The position numbers and the translations under genes are program-made. This document shows positions 50,401 through 57,633 of a stretch of 64,000 nucleotides of DNA, in pieces. The notes beneath the pieces were generated by a model. That model did no database searches. It was not told where the DNA came from and saw only the letters and a list, made by a program, of their open reading frames with translations. The stretch's first letter is position 1. Each line of letters opens with the position of its first letter. The DNA is taken from the IMG/VR virus record IMGVR_UViG_3300046820_003928, positions 1 through 64,000 of that record; one strand, written 5' to 3'. Origin of the DNA: a virus.

Positions 50401-51033
50401 CCTCATCGACCTCGTGTCATCATACTCTGCTGATGTAAGAGGAACCCCGGAGTTATCATCAGCGTAGCTGCTTGGCGACGATGTGGGCGAAAAGTTGTTA
50501 TACTTTCGAAGCGATGCAAAAGATCCAAGAACTGCTCGAGACTGGTCCAGCTCTGCGTCAGAGTTCTGAGTTGCAGGGATGACACTCGATAAGAGGTCAT
50601 TTCCATTTTGTGCAGATCCGTCTCCGGTCTTGTCAACGATTGAGTCAATTGAATACCCAGCAGCATCAAACTGTGCGCTGTTTGATCGATCAAGAGAGAT
50701 GCTGTTCTCTCCGACGCTTGGATCTGCAAAGACCTCGGGTGCGCTGGATGCCTGTGCCTGCTGGATGGCGCTGCCCCGATTAGAGCTGGGTGCCTCGTGT
50801 GTTCCTGGAGACAGAGGGTAGAGATTTCTCTGCGTCGTAAACGAAGTGTAATCTCCCAAGAGGGAGTCACCCGTTGACAGATCGACCAGCTCTCGCTCGG
50901 TCCCGGGATCGACCCCAAGATCATCACCCTCAGCGACAATCCCATCTGGCCCGGGATCGACTGGCATCGAGATTGAGTCAGTCGTCTTTCCGATGCTCGT
51001 TAGAAAATCACGCAGGGTCTGTCGTGTTGCCAT
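47410..51033 (-). CDS. large tail/baseplate structural protein
   Basis: A 1207-residue protein beginning with a long disordered-looking Ser/Asp/Gly-rich region (about 240 residues), then a helical and beta-rich structural body. SISISFWIAATSKEDFDEMW and FAPIHDISPGLDSNGFNRAP are patterns I have seen in baseplate proteins of large phages. Signature for enzyme activity is absent. Position between tape measure and gp53-like genes points to a baseplate or tube-initiator role. Exact equivalent not recognised. Confidence 0.68.
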   Translation of the reverse strand: MATRQTLRDFLTSIGKTTDSISMPVDPGPDGIVAEGDDLGVDPGTERELVDLSTGDSLLGDYTSFTTQRNLYPLSPGTHEAPSSNRGSAIQQAQASSAPEVFADPSVGENSISLDRSNSAQFDAAGYSIDSIVDKTGDGSAQNGNDLLSSVIPATQNSDAELDQSRAVLGSFASLRKYNNFSPTSSPSSYADDNSGVPLTSAEYDDTRSMRLQVGAGTYEPQTVELSADVSQDELQIVARSMLLKAAGWDISDFPNQAVDPDVAFDGVTSADMGKFPTIESRNQGTPDHFRAQDSYGMPLAENGEDSLLTGRGDAIQKSSAEAVYTQTRGSTHTTDQRFGDFDLNLESSERVQSLQAGIAMLGLANIIDRKVSSVAREIAELSVGDNDNVLRGPYHLGTSIRSNVSAKTRILVHSFMFQTGIYSYTACVAEGLYAYFGLGSDFSALGSGIPFETPDLARKYTAEIERIAGDLAGGYASRYDSPMFMSQGFWRAVSESAYRSIVKMQKSAERINGADFVEAIMGMKDSLAVRIMNVFCSIGYQRLVIQGISSEAAAAGDEIKNPYDVDSYPNAPGTRQMKSRDGEFISNSSLAWRNSVLPSMFILPVEAMAATLDLDYMFDPDKGANPVKGMLGSSLYDKTYVKAVRNSSNIPAIAARVLEDRLGSEYVPFYFRDLRTNEIIAFHAFLESVTDGFTANYTETRGFGRADPVQNYNSTNRSISISFWIAATSKEDFDEMWFKINKLTTLLYPQYTRGRSVTQRDESASLGAALFNQDVTFEQPFSQIAGGTPVIRLRIGDLLKTNYSRSSFAKLFGVGNDTFFANKGTEASEGLSGLADSVDVLNSSRNVSNFDIRLAPFLAYAASPMELTQLSSLVQTQVASGIVNAATDVAAEAGAYFLKNGFVNPLLYADRIRFFTNDPGVPGSAQAEDADERGFLETFNLRSGLILKARGTPYRTDSQNIRIQRPVLVKFVKSINTNDRNRTGPAYQVEIDDPTAGSSINGTRVVVSAADLYVDAGQIVNITSAPGYLLGIGALVGLTGIASNAAAGFVQTKLNEAGVGSAPIDLPLADFFGSVARTFTSPYNNPLTKAFEDRMGEGLAGVAKSMSFNWMEAPWETDWNSRAPMACKVTLSFAPIHDISPGLDSNGFNRAPIYNVGQIMNDTFGQPRADGGNASRYFYKKGGAVAENASNPEIVNLPSFQQTVRK

Positions 51034-51202
51034 CTTTCTCCGCCTGTGACCCTAGGTCTCTAAGAATAGGTATCCTGTCGAAGGACTCGTTCGCACTCTT
51101 CAAGAAGTCCTCAGACAGGTAGGCTGAATCGATGGCAGCACATGTATCTGCGATGAGCTGCTCAATCTGAGTTGCAAAGTCCCTAGGGTCGCTCTGATTC
51201 AT
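51008..51202 (-). CDS. small acidic hypothetical protein after the tape measure
   Basis: A 64-residue protein whose ATG overlaps the tape measure stop as TAATG and whose end overlaps the next gene by 26 bases. Helical and acidic (EQLIADTCAAIDSAYLSEDF). Not recognised; overlaps on both sides argue for a translated gene within the tail operon, perhaps an assembly factor. Confidence 0.6.
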   Translation of the reverse strand: MNQSDPRDFATQIEQLIADTCAAIDSAYLSEDFLKSANESFDRIPILRDLGSQAEKDGNTTDPA

Positions 51203-52941
51203 TATGCAGTTCGCTCTTCTGTAACAAATGTGTATTGCTTACTGTTAAATGTGACACCGCCAGCGAGATGCACTGCTATCATTGGTGCAAGCACTGCGGC
51301 AAGCTCACCACCGTCTCCCTTTACAGTTACCGCTGCTGTGCTTGTCACCGTGATTGGCTGCGGGGGTGGCGGAGTTGCAGGAACAGTAGGCGTCGGGACA
51401 GCAGGAGCGCCCGGTGCAGTTGTTGTCCCAGGGGTCCCGGGCGATGCTGGGACTGTGGGTGCAACGGGAGAAGCAGGCTCTGCTCCAGTAGCCTCGATCA
51501 GTCTCTGATTTAATATCGAAATTGCTTTTCTTAACTCTGCTTGTGACTTAATTGCAGCATCTTTCACACCCCCGAGGCTTTTAATCATTTCTTCATTTGT
51601 AGAAATGATAGCACTGCTCTGTGTCCCTATGCTTTCTGCTGTTTGAAGTGATGCTGCTGCTGCTTGTGTCTTTAGCTCAAGAAGGCTTGCAACGTTTTCT
51701 CGGGCTTTCTTTTGAGAATCAGCAAGGGAGTTTAGAAGGCGCTCAGCATCTGCCTGTGTGGTCTCCTCTATCTTGTCTTCAAGTCCAATGCTAGCGCCTG
51801 TGATAGATTCGATGTTCTCATTCATCAGACGCTGTAAGACGCGAGGATCGAGTCCGAAAGCCTGAGAAAGCTGACGCTGCTGAATCAGGTTCAGCTCATC
51901 AAACTGAATTCCTTGCGCTTCAAGTTGCTCGCGCAAATCAACAACAAATGCCTCGGGATCTTCATTTGCAAGCCTGAAGAGTTCCAGAGTATCAAGTGTG
52001 GCTCCAGTAATCGCAGAAAAATTGCTCATTGCCTGTGTGGCAGCATCAAAGCTTTGAAATTTTCCAACAACAGAAGTCAGGTCTGATAGATTCAATCCAA
52101 GGTTGTTTAGTGTAACTGTAAGAGAAGCAGCACGAGCTTCAGTAATATCACCGAACGTGTTGAAATCACGCATCACGTCGATCATCGACTTTGAGACCTT
52201 CTCCGCAGATAGGCCCGTCGCTTTGACTGTTGCTGCAACAGCAGTCTCATATTTGCTAAGTGCTTCTCCCGTTATTTCTCCCGCCTCAGAAAGCTCATTT
52301 TGAAAGATTAGATTGATATCTCTTGCATCCAGCCTCAGCGCTGTTTGAGCGCGTGTGATGCCTCGAACCATGTCTGCGTTGTCAGCTGTTAGAGACTCAG
52401 CAGCAAACTTATAAAGACGGGTATCATTGAGAAGTGCAGCAGAGTAATTTCCTAGCTGTTCCTTGGCACCACCAAAGAGAAGCCCGCTTGTCTTGATCAC
52501 ATTTCCCGATGCGTCTATGAATTCTGTCTGTGAATCTGCAAGTGTGTTCACAAGATCAAAGGAGTTCTGTGAAAACTTCCCAAGTGCTTGATCAGACGCA
52601 ATACCCAGCGATTCAAATGAAGCAGCTGTTAAACCCGTTACCTTGGATATCTCGTTTGAGGTCTCTACAGTTCCCTTGGCAAGGCCCTCGACTGTTCCAA
52701 GTGCCTCATTGAGTGCACTAATTGGAATACTTACAGCTTTTATTGCAGCAGTTTCAACGCCCAATGCTGGCAATGTAGTTGCAAAAGACCTGAGAGAATC
52801 GATGATCTCTTTTCCAGGAACGCTCTTGATAACGTCTGAGAATTCTGAGGCTGCTCCAATTAGAGTGTCAAATTCTTTGCTAAGGGAATCCAGAACCGCT
52901 GAAATCCCGGATTGGGTGCTTGTATCATTAGGGTCTGCCAT
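51202..52941 (-). CDS. putative tail tape measure protein
   Basis: A 579-residue, largely helical protein with Ala/Ser/Thr/Gln-rich amphipathic repeats (for example ISKVTGLTAASFESLGI; QKKARENVASLLELKTQ), a Pro/Thr/Ala-rich linker near residues 495-535 and a short beta C-terminus. It lies right after the gp26-like/overlapping frame genes, as tape measures do. Length is close to T4 gp29 (590), implying a tail of similar length if length scales. No Shine-Dalgarno before the ATG; coupling to the preceding overlapping frame is likely. Confidence 0.78.
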   Translation of the reverse strand: MADPNDTSTQSGISAVLDSLSKEFDTLIGAASEFSDVIKSVPGKEIIDSLRSFATTLPALGVETAAIKAVSIPISALNEALGTVEGLAKGTVETSNEISKVTGLTAASFESLGIASDQALGKFSQNSFDLVNTLADSQTEFIDASGNVIKTSGLLFGGAKEQLGNYSAALLNDTRLYKFAAESLTADNADMVRGITRAQTALRLDARDINLIFQNELSEAGEITGEALSKYETAVAATVKATGLSAEKVSKSMIDVMRDFNTFGDITEARAASLTVTLNNLGLNLSDLTSVVGKFQSFDAATQAMSNFSAITGATLDTLELFRLANEDPEAFVVDLREQLEAQGIQFDELNLIQQRQLSQAFGLDPRVLQRLMNENIESITGASIGLEDKIEETTQADAERLLNSLADSQKKARENVASLLELKTQAAAASLQTAESIGTQSSAIISTNEEMIKSLGGVKDAAIKSQAELRKAISILNQRLIEATGAEPASPVAPTVPASPGTPGTTTAPGAPAVPTPTVPATPPPPQPITVTSTAAVTVKGDGGELAAVLAPMIAVHLAGGVTFNSKQYTFVTEERTA

Positions 52942-52950
52942 GCTAGATAA

Positions 52951-53160
52951 CTATTTGATCTGTGAGATCGGTGTGTCATCGTCAAGGCCATATTGATCTT
53001 TAGGCGCCGACTGTTTCCACAGCTGGATGAGCCTGTTTCTAAACCAGGATCGATATGATACAGGCATTCCACGCAGTGAGACATAGTCGATCTTGAGATG
53101 GTTCATTAGCAGAAACATCTCCTCAAGAATGTCTGCTCGGCTTTGTTCATTCAGGCCAAA
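52951..53160 (-). CDS. overlapping second frame, likely frameshift product of the gp26-like gene
   Basis: An open frame of about 69 codons (read from 53160) in a different frame from the gene ending at 53147. It continues NEQSRADILEEMFLLMNHLK, SYRSWFRNRLIQLW and an acidic end. No usable start exists: the ATGs at 53118 and 53106 are zero and about 12 bases from GAGGAG. It would be reached by a +1 or -2 shift on a run of seven T residues (53158-53164). Frames placed between a chaperone-like gene and the tape measure are typical for tail assembly chaperone extensions. Could instead be a separately started 51- to 55-residue protein. Confidence 0.6.
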   Translation of the reverse strand, partial: FGLNEQSRADILEEMFLLMNHLKIDYVSLRGMPVSYRSWFRNRLIQLWKQSAPKDQYGLDDDTPISQIK

Positions 53161-53983
53161 AAAATGCAGCACCCAGGGGCAAAGCCACCTTCGACTCAAC
53201 GCCACAAGATCTGCATTCCATATCAAGCTGCATGTCAAGACCTGGTTCTGTATCTCTCATTCGCGTCCTAAGCGCGCGGCTATCAGCTGCTGGCATCACC
53301 TTGATGAAAGCTGCGATCGCAGTCCTATCAGTCTTTCCATCGATGCTGATCACCTGGTTCTCGAGCTGTCTAGTCACCGGGTTGTTCTGGTTGGCATCCG
53401 GGAATAGGCGCTGCATTCTCTCTTTGGCAATTCTATCGTCGTCCTCGTCCTGAACTGTGAGAAGCTTAAAGACGACTCGCTTCTTTGAGACAGGTAGCAC
53501 AAACTCAAACTCGTTGGCGCCAGGAGCAACTGGATTAGATCCCATCCTCTTGATTCCGATCTGAGATAGATCGAAGGTGTAGCTGTCACTCTTGCTGCAT
53601 GCGGGACATGTTGCTGTTGCTCGATAGTCAGTTCCATATCCAGTGATTCGAATTGAGACAAGCAGCGCATTTCTGTCTCCCGATAGAAGCTCTGCGGGAT
53701 TGACACTCTTATCAATTAGGCAGTTCTTAATGAGGTGTGTCGTAACTGTCCCCTCCTTCCAGAGCGCCCTTGACATGAGGATATCCTCCTCCTGCGCTGT
53801 CATCGCCTTGATCTGCAAAGTCTCTCTGCCGTGAAGCGGACTGCCCTTAGGGTAAATCAGACCCGCAGACGGGAGCGGAACCTGCTCCACTGGAACTGTC
53901 CACCCAAAGACATCTTGAACAGGCGCTGCCCTTGGGATCTGACTAACAACTTCGCTTATTGGAACATCTGTCCGCTTTGGCAT
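53147..53983 (-). CDS. T4 gp26-like baseplate/tail assembly protein
   Basis: A 278-residue protein resembling the T4 baseplate hub gp26-type family. It has a helical middle (TAQEEDILMSRALWKEGTVTTHLIKNCL) and two Cys pairs (CPAC, CRSC) forming a possible zinc site. ATG 53983 has AAGAGAG upstream and is preferred over an ATG at 54076, which would add a hydrophobic, unrelated 31-residue lead. Its last codons (Phe-Phe-Trp-Pro-Glu) end in a seven-T run where a second frame continues. It is the first gene after the sigma70-like promoter. Confidence 0.75.
   Translation of the reverse strand: MPKRTDVPISEVVSQIPRAAPVQDVFGWTVPVEQVPLPSAGLIYPKGSPLHGRETLQIKAMTAQEEDILMSRALWKEGTVTTHLIKNCLIDKSVNPAELLSGDRNALLVSIRITGYGTDYRATATCPACSKSDSYTFDLSQIGIKRMGSNPVAPGANEFEFVLPVSKKRVVFKLLTVQDEDDDRIAKERMQRLFPDANQNNPVTRQLENQVISIDGKTDRTAIAAFIKVMPAADSRALRTRMRDTEPGLDMQLDMECRSCGVESKVALPLGAAFFWPE
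53156..53167 (-). other. candidate programmed frameshift site
   Basis: GCA TTT TTT TGG in the gp26-like frame contains seven consecutive T residues. A -2 slip (or a +1 slip) after the second TTT moves ribosomes into the overlapping frame that ends at 52951. A -1 slip would meet TGA almost at once (TTG GCC TGA), so -1 is excluded. Confidence 0.5.
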
Positions 53984-54023
53984 CTTTGTCTCTCTTGGGC
54001 AAATAGATGCCCATATTCCCTTT

Positions 54024-54052
54024 ATTATTAAGAGACTTAGACAGACTGTTAA
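54024..54052 (-). promoter_or_regulatory. sigma70-like promoter for the baseplate operon
   Basis: Minus strand TTAACA (54052-54047), a 17-base spacer and AATAAT (54029-54024). Both hexamers match the sigma70 consensus in five of six positions and the spacing is ideal. A transcript would start near 54017 and reach the gp26-like ATG after about 34 bases. It directly follows the tube-gene terminator hairpins. Confidence 0.5.
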
Positions 54053-54108
54053 ACGACAATGAGCCCCAACGCACAAAGAAGCAATTCAGAGAGACGTGCA
54101 AAGCAAAC

Positions 54109-54143
54109 CTGGTCCCGTGGCGACCAGCGCAGCTTGGGACCAG
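54109..54143 (-). terminator. second hairpin after the tube gene
   Basis: CTGGTCCC/GGGACCAG, eight perfect pairs, with an inner GCG/CGC stem in the loop, then GTTTGCTTTGC on the minus strand. Likely reinforces termination after the tube gene. Confidence 0.5.
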
Positions 54144-54158
54144 ATGACTTATTAATTT

Positions 54159-54175
54159 GACAAAATGCTTTTGTC
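54159..54175 (-). terminator. hairpin directly after the tube gene
   Basis: GACAAAA-GCA-TTTTGTC, seven pairs with a three-base loop, 12 bases after the stop at 54187, followed by AAATTAATAAG. U-rich on the 3' arm. Confidence 0.5.
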
Positions 54176-54186
54176 GAATGCTTATG

Positions 54187-54684
54187 TCAAAACTGGAGTA
54201 CGCAGTTATCAAACCGGATCGTGAGTGCGATGTCGATTGGATCATCCTGTCCGTAGTCAACTCCGTTGAAGTTTGCCGACGTCAAGAATGCTCCCTTGAT
54301 GTCCCAAAGCTCAACGACAGTTCCGATTGGATCAAGCATCTTAAGCTGGATGTCGCGCTTGTAGAAGTCAGCATATCCAGATCGCCCTGAGACTGACTCG
54401 TGGTGTGTGCGGATCCATTCCATCACCTGCTGTGAAGCAGAAGGTGCAATCGGATCGTGAAGGTTCACGTTGATTGTGTTGAATGTCAGCTTTCCCGAGA
54501 TGTAACGTTGTGTGTTCATCCAGGGAATCGTTTTATCTGTCATTGTAAACGTGGGACGAGCTGCTGACTTAATCAGAAAAGCATCGATTCCCTCGATGGC
54601 AAAGACCCATCTGTGCTTTCTCTTTGGCTCAAACTTGTTGGGGAGCATATCTGTGACAGATAGTGTCTCAGCGGACGTTGCCAT
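54187..54684 (-). CDS. tail tube protein (gp19-like)
   Basis: A 165-residue protein of the length and type of T4 gp19 (163). It starts after a good CAGGAG and has the alternating beta pattern of tube proteins: PNKFEPKRKHRWVFAIEGI, KSAARPTFTM, SGKLTFNTINVNLHDPI and LKMLDPIGTVVELWDIKGA. It stacks into hexameric rings inside the sheath. Position right after the sheath genes and before terminators fits a highly expressed tail gene. Confidence 0.88.
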   Translation of the reverse strand: MATSAETLSVTDMLPNKFEPKRKHRWVFAIEGIDAFLIKSAARPTFTMTDKTIPWMNTQRYISGKLTFNTINVNLHDPIAPSASQQVMEWIRTHHESVSGRSGYADFYKRDIQLKMLDPIGTVVELWDIKGAFLTSANFNGVDYGQDDPIDIALTIRFDNCVLQF

Positions 54685-54730
54685 TTACTTCTCCTGTTAC
54701 TTTTTAAATATCACGTTATTGTCTTTCTGA

Positions 54731-57607
54731 TCACAGATCTGTGCTGCGTCCCTTGACCTCGAAATCAATCGAGATGAACTCAGCTGTTCTTGTTGGTTGC
54801 AAGAAGATCTTGCCCCTGATAGTGTTGTTTTCGATATCTGCCTGTGTTGTTGTCGTTGTATCGATCTGAACTTTAAACCGTTCTACACCGCCGCCAGACT
54901 GGACACGCTGGAGGATGGGGTTGACAAGTGCGTTGAACTTATCAAGCGTTGCCTGTGTATTGGGCTCAAACAGGAGACTATTGGCGACCTGACGAACCTG
55001 ACGACGGATGAAGATTAGTAGTCGGCGAACGTTGATTCTGTCAAGAGCAGAAGCTGTCCGCAGCAGTGTCTTTTGTCCCCAGACGACGAATCCGCTTCCC
55101 GGGAATTCAACGAGGGGATTCAGCGATGCATCATAGAGAAGATCAAGATCATCCTGTGACAGAGATATGGAAGATCCCACGACGCTTGGAAGCGCTGCCC
55201 TGTTGTATCCTGCAGGAGCGTTCCAGTAGGATCCGATTCTGTCGTTGGCTGCAATGGCACCGAGAACTGCAACTGAGGGTGGCACAGAGCTTAGGTCGCC
55301 TGTGTCCGGATTTGAGACGGTAACGTCAGGGAAGTAAGCAGCTGCAAACGATGTGTTTAGATTTCTTCCCACGAATTGGTCAACTGTGTATGAGACATCC
55401 GGGGTATCACCAGAGCCTGTAATGACAGTGTTGAATGCATCTCTCTCTTCGATGTCCATCACGTACATTGCATCAAAGCGATTTTCAACTGCTGTGATAG
55501 CGTAGTTTGTGACTGATGGATGCCTGATTCCAGGAATTGCAAGAAGCTGAACATCAGTGTCGGACTTGCTTCCCATGATGTCAACTGCTTTCTTGTATGC
55601 AACAACAGTTGGACCAGCAGATGCCCCTCCCTGGTTTCCAGCATCGTCAATTTCACGCTTAATAGCGAGGTTTGTCAGTCTTGACTTCTGTGAGTCGAAG
55701 ATATTGACTCCATCAAATCCGCCCTGCATTATCATCTCAAAAGAGATGTACTGTGAAGTGCGAGAAGTAACGTTAGAAAGGTCGCCCACGGTTAGACCGC
55801 GTGTCTTTGTTGCATTATCTGCGATGATTCCACCTTCTCTAACGTAGACTGCAGAGGCCCATTCATTAGGATCTGCATAAGTGTTCGAAGCAGTCACAAC
55901 CTTGATGTTTTCAATGGAGAACAGGTTGTTTGCAAAATTATCTGCAGCAACAGCATCTTCTACGAAGAATTTTGCACCAGGTGCAAAAGACGGGAAGAAC
56001 TGTGTAAAGCTTCTAATTGAATCATCTTCAGCAGACGTGTAATTGTAATCAGAGAGGCTTTGGAGCTGCAGCTGAGTTCCCCAGGCGAGATCAGAGGTTG
56101 CATTTCCACCCACAACAATGTTCTTTCTCATGGGAACGGGTGGGATTGAAGCCTTCTGGATATCCGCGAGGTGGCCTGCAATCATTGTCCCAGCATCAGA
56201 CGTGTATGTGAGGATGCTACCAGAGGTGTTTAGGTATCCGTATCCTCTGTATCCAAAGGGAAGTGCATTATCTGGAACATTTCCCTGGATGACATCATCT
56301 GACATCTCAACGCGAACGTAGTTGTTTGTAACTGGGTAGTCACCTGTGATCGCAATCTTCTGGGATGCAGCTGATCTATCGAAATCAAAATATACGTGCT
56401 GATCGCCGATAACTCGGGCTATGTAGTTTACCGAGCTTGGATCCAGATTTACGCTGAATCTCTGAAGGACAACATCAGTGCTGTAATCATACACTGCAAC
56501 ATCAAAGCGACCAAAAAGGTATGCAGGATCAGCTGAGGGTATGATATTCTCGACGAGAATGCGATATTTCTCATTTGCATTCGATCCGTCTGAGAGCGCA
56601 AAGAACTTGAACAGTGGGTATCTTGTTCCGCCAAAGTCCTGGGAGACAACACTTGGCGTGTGTGGTGTTGTATATCTCTCTCTAAAGTTTTCAAAGTTTG
56701 GAACAGTTGCGTTTCCTGTATCCCGGGCAATAGAGCTTGTTGTTATGAAGACTGTATCTTGAAGTGTTGTAGATCCGATTGTGGTGGGTTTGGTGAAAAC
56801 GCCAGTACCAGTATGAACTGCGAGAGAAGTCGGAATGTCATAATACGTGTATAGACAGTGTCCTGCCTTTTCGATCAATGTTGGATCTGTGTTTAGCTTG
56901 CTTGAAATATGGTTATCTCCCACCTCAAACGATGCTGTAATGACATTGGGATACTCAGAAGTATTGATGTGACCATTTAGGAGCATCACAAATAGCGATC
57001 CGTCAATCGACAATGATCCAGTAATGCCGCCGTTCGGAGAGGAAGAGAGAGATGCAGGAGAGTTATTTGTGTTGTAGTTGCCCGACAGCGTGAGGGAGAC
57101 TCCAGATGGTGTCATAATGACACCTCTGACTATCGGGTAAGCAGTACTGTCAGATTGGAAGCCCGCTTCGCTGAAGATTGTCGATCCTGCAGACTCGGAC
57201 ATGAAGGCGCCGAGGAAGTGCGTTCTTCCTAGCGTTCCCCCGTTGTTTGCATTTGGGTTTCTTGCAACTATTCCGGAGTTCTGGACCTGCCGATCTCCGA
57301 CAACGAATCCTGCATTTGTAACCTGTCCAGTTGAGACGTCTCTCTTTAGTCCGTTTCCTGCCCCGAGTACACGCAAGTAGGTTGCCTGAGTTGCGCTGGA
57401 GAGCCACTGACTAACAGCGATTGGACCAAACCTATCGCCACTTTCACCAAACAGAGTCTTCCACTCTCCATAAGTCGTAAATGTCACAGGAACAAATGCG
57501 GGGCCTGTCTCGGCCGTTCCAACGATGCCTGCGGGAATGCCAGATGCAACTGCCCTTGCAGGTTGCGACTGGTCAATAATGCTGACTGTTACTTTTGCGC
57601 TGCCCAT
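54731..57607 (-). CDS. tail sheath protein (second copy)
   Basis: A 958-residue contractile tail sheath protein. N-terminal QSQPARAVASGIPAGIVGTA and PAFVPVTFTTYGEWKTLFGE; a variable beta-rich middle; and the C-terminal sheath core (SQKSRLTNLAIKREID, GFVVWGQKTLLRTASALDRI, NVRRLLIFIRRQVRQVANSLL, FEPNTQATLDKF and a TAEFISIDFEV end). It is larger than T4 gp18 (659). It is a paralogue of the protein at 57634, which is also adjacent. Either both build the sheath or one has another role. Confidence 0.93.
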   Translation of the reverse strand: MGSAKVTVSIIDQSQPARAVASGIPAGIVGTAETGPAFVPVTFTTYGEWKTLFGESGDRFGPIAVSQWLSSATQATYLRVLGAGNGLKRDVSTGQVTNAGFVVGDRQVQNSGIVARNPNANNGGTLGRTHFLGAFMSESAGSTIFSEAGFQSDSTAYPIVRGVIMTPSGVSLTLSGNYNTNNSPASLSSSPNGGITGSLSIDGSLFVMLLNGHINTSEYPNVITASFEVGDNHISSKLNTDPTLIEKAGHCLYTYYDIPTSLAVHTGTGVFTKPTTIGSTTLQDTVFITTSSIARDTGNATVPNFENFRERYTTPHTPSVVSQDFGGTRYPLFKFFALSDGSNANEKYRILVENIIPSADPAYLFGRFDVAVYDYSTDVVLQRFSVNLDPSSVNYIARVIGDQHVYFDFDRSAASQKIAITGDYPVTNNYVRVEMSDDVIQGNVPDNALPFGYRGYGYLNTSGSILTYTSDAGTMIAGHLADIQKASIPPVPMRKNIVVGGNATSDLAWGTQLQLQSLSDYNYTSAEDDSIRSFTQFFPSFAPGAKFFVEDAVAADNFANNLFSIENIKVVTASNTYADPNEWASAVYVREGGIIADNATKTRGLTVGDLSNVTSRTSQYISFEMIMQGGFDGVNIFDSQKSRLTNLAIKREIDDAGNQGGASAGPTVVAYKKAVDIMGSKSDTDVQLLAIPGIRHPSVTNYAITAVENRFDAMYVMDIEERDAFNTVITGSGDTPDVSYTVDQFVGRNLNTSFAAAYFPDVTVSNPDTGDLSSVPPSVAVLGAIAANDRIGSYWNAPAGYNRAALPSVVGSSISLSQDDLDLLYDASLNPLVEFPGSGFVVWGQKTLLRTASALDRINVRRLLIFIRRQVRQVANSLLFEPNTQATLDKFNALVNPILQRVQSGGGVERFKVQIDTTTTTQADIENNTIRGKIFLQPTRTAEFISIDFEVKGRSTDL

Positions 57608-57633
57608 TTATTTGCTCCTAGACGTAAGTATTC

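Larger units (their letters stand above)
53984..54186. other. 203-base intergenic boundary between tail and baseplate genes
   Basis: The largest gene-free stretch in the window. On the minus strand it holds, in order, a seven-base-pair hairpin 12 bases after the tube stop, a second eight-base-pair hairpin, a sigma70-like promoter and a small GGGCA/TGCCC stem before the Shine-Dalgarno of the gp26-like gene. An upstream in-frame ATG at 54076 exists but reads an unlikely Cys/Leu-rich lead. Confidence 0.6.

Noticed and set aside
53147-53240. Simple -1 frameshift at the seven-T run
   Set aside because: A -1 slip reads TTG GCC TGA and stops at once; only +1 or -2 enters the open frame.
53147-54076. 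Upstream ATG giving a 309-residue gp26-like protein
   Set aside because: The extra 31 residues are Cys/Leu-rich, cross the promoter and hairpin region and lack a ribosome-binding site, whereas ATG 53983 has one.
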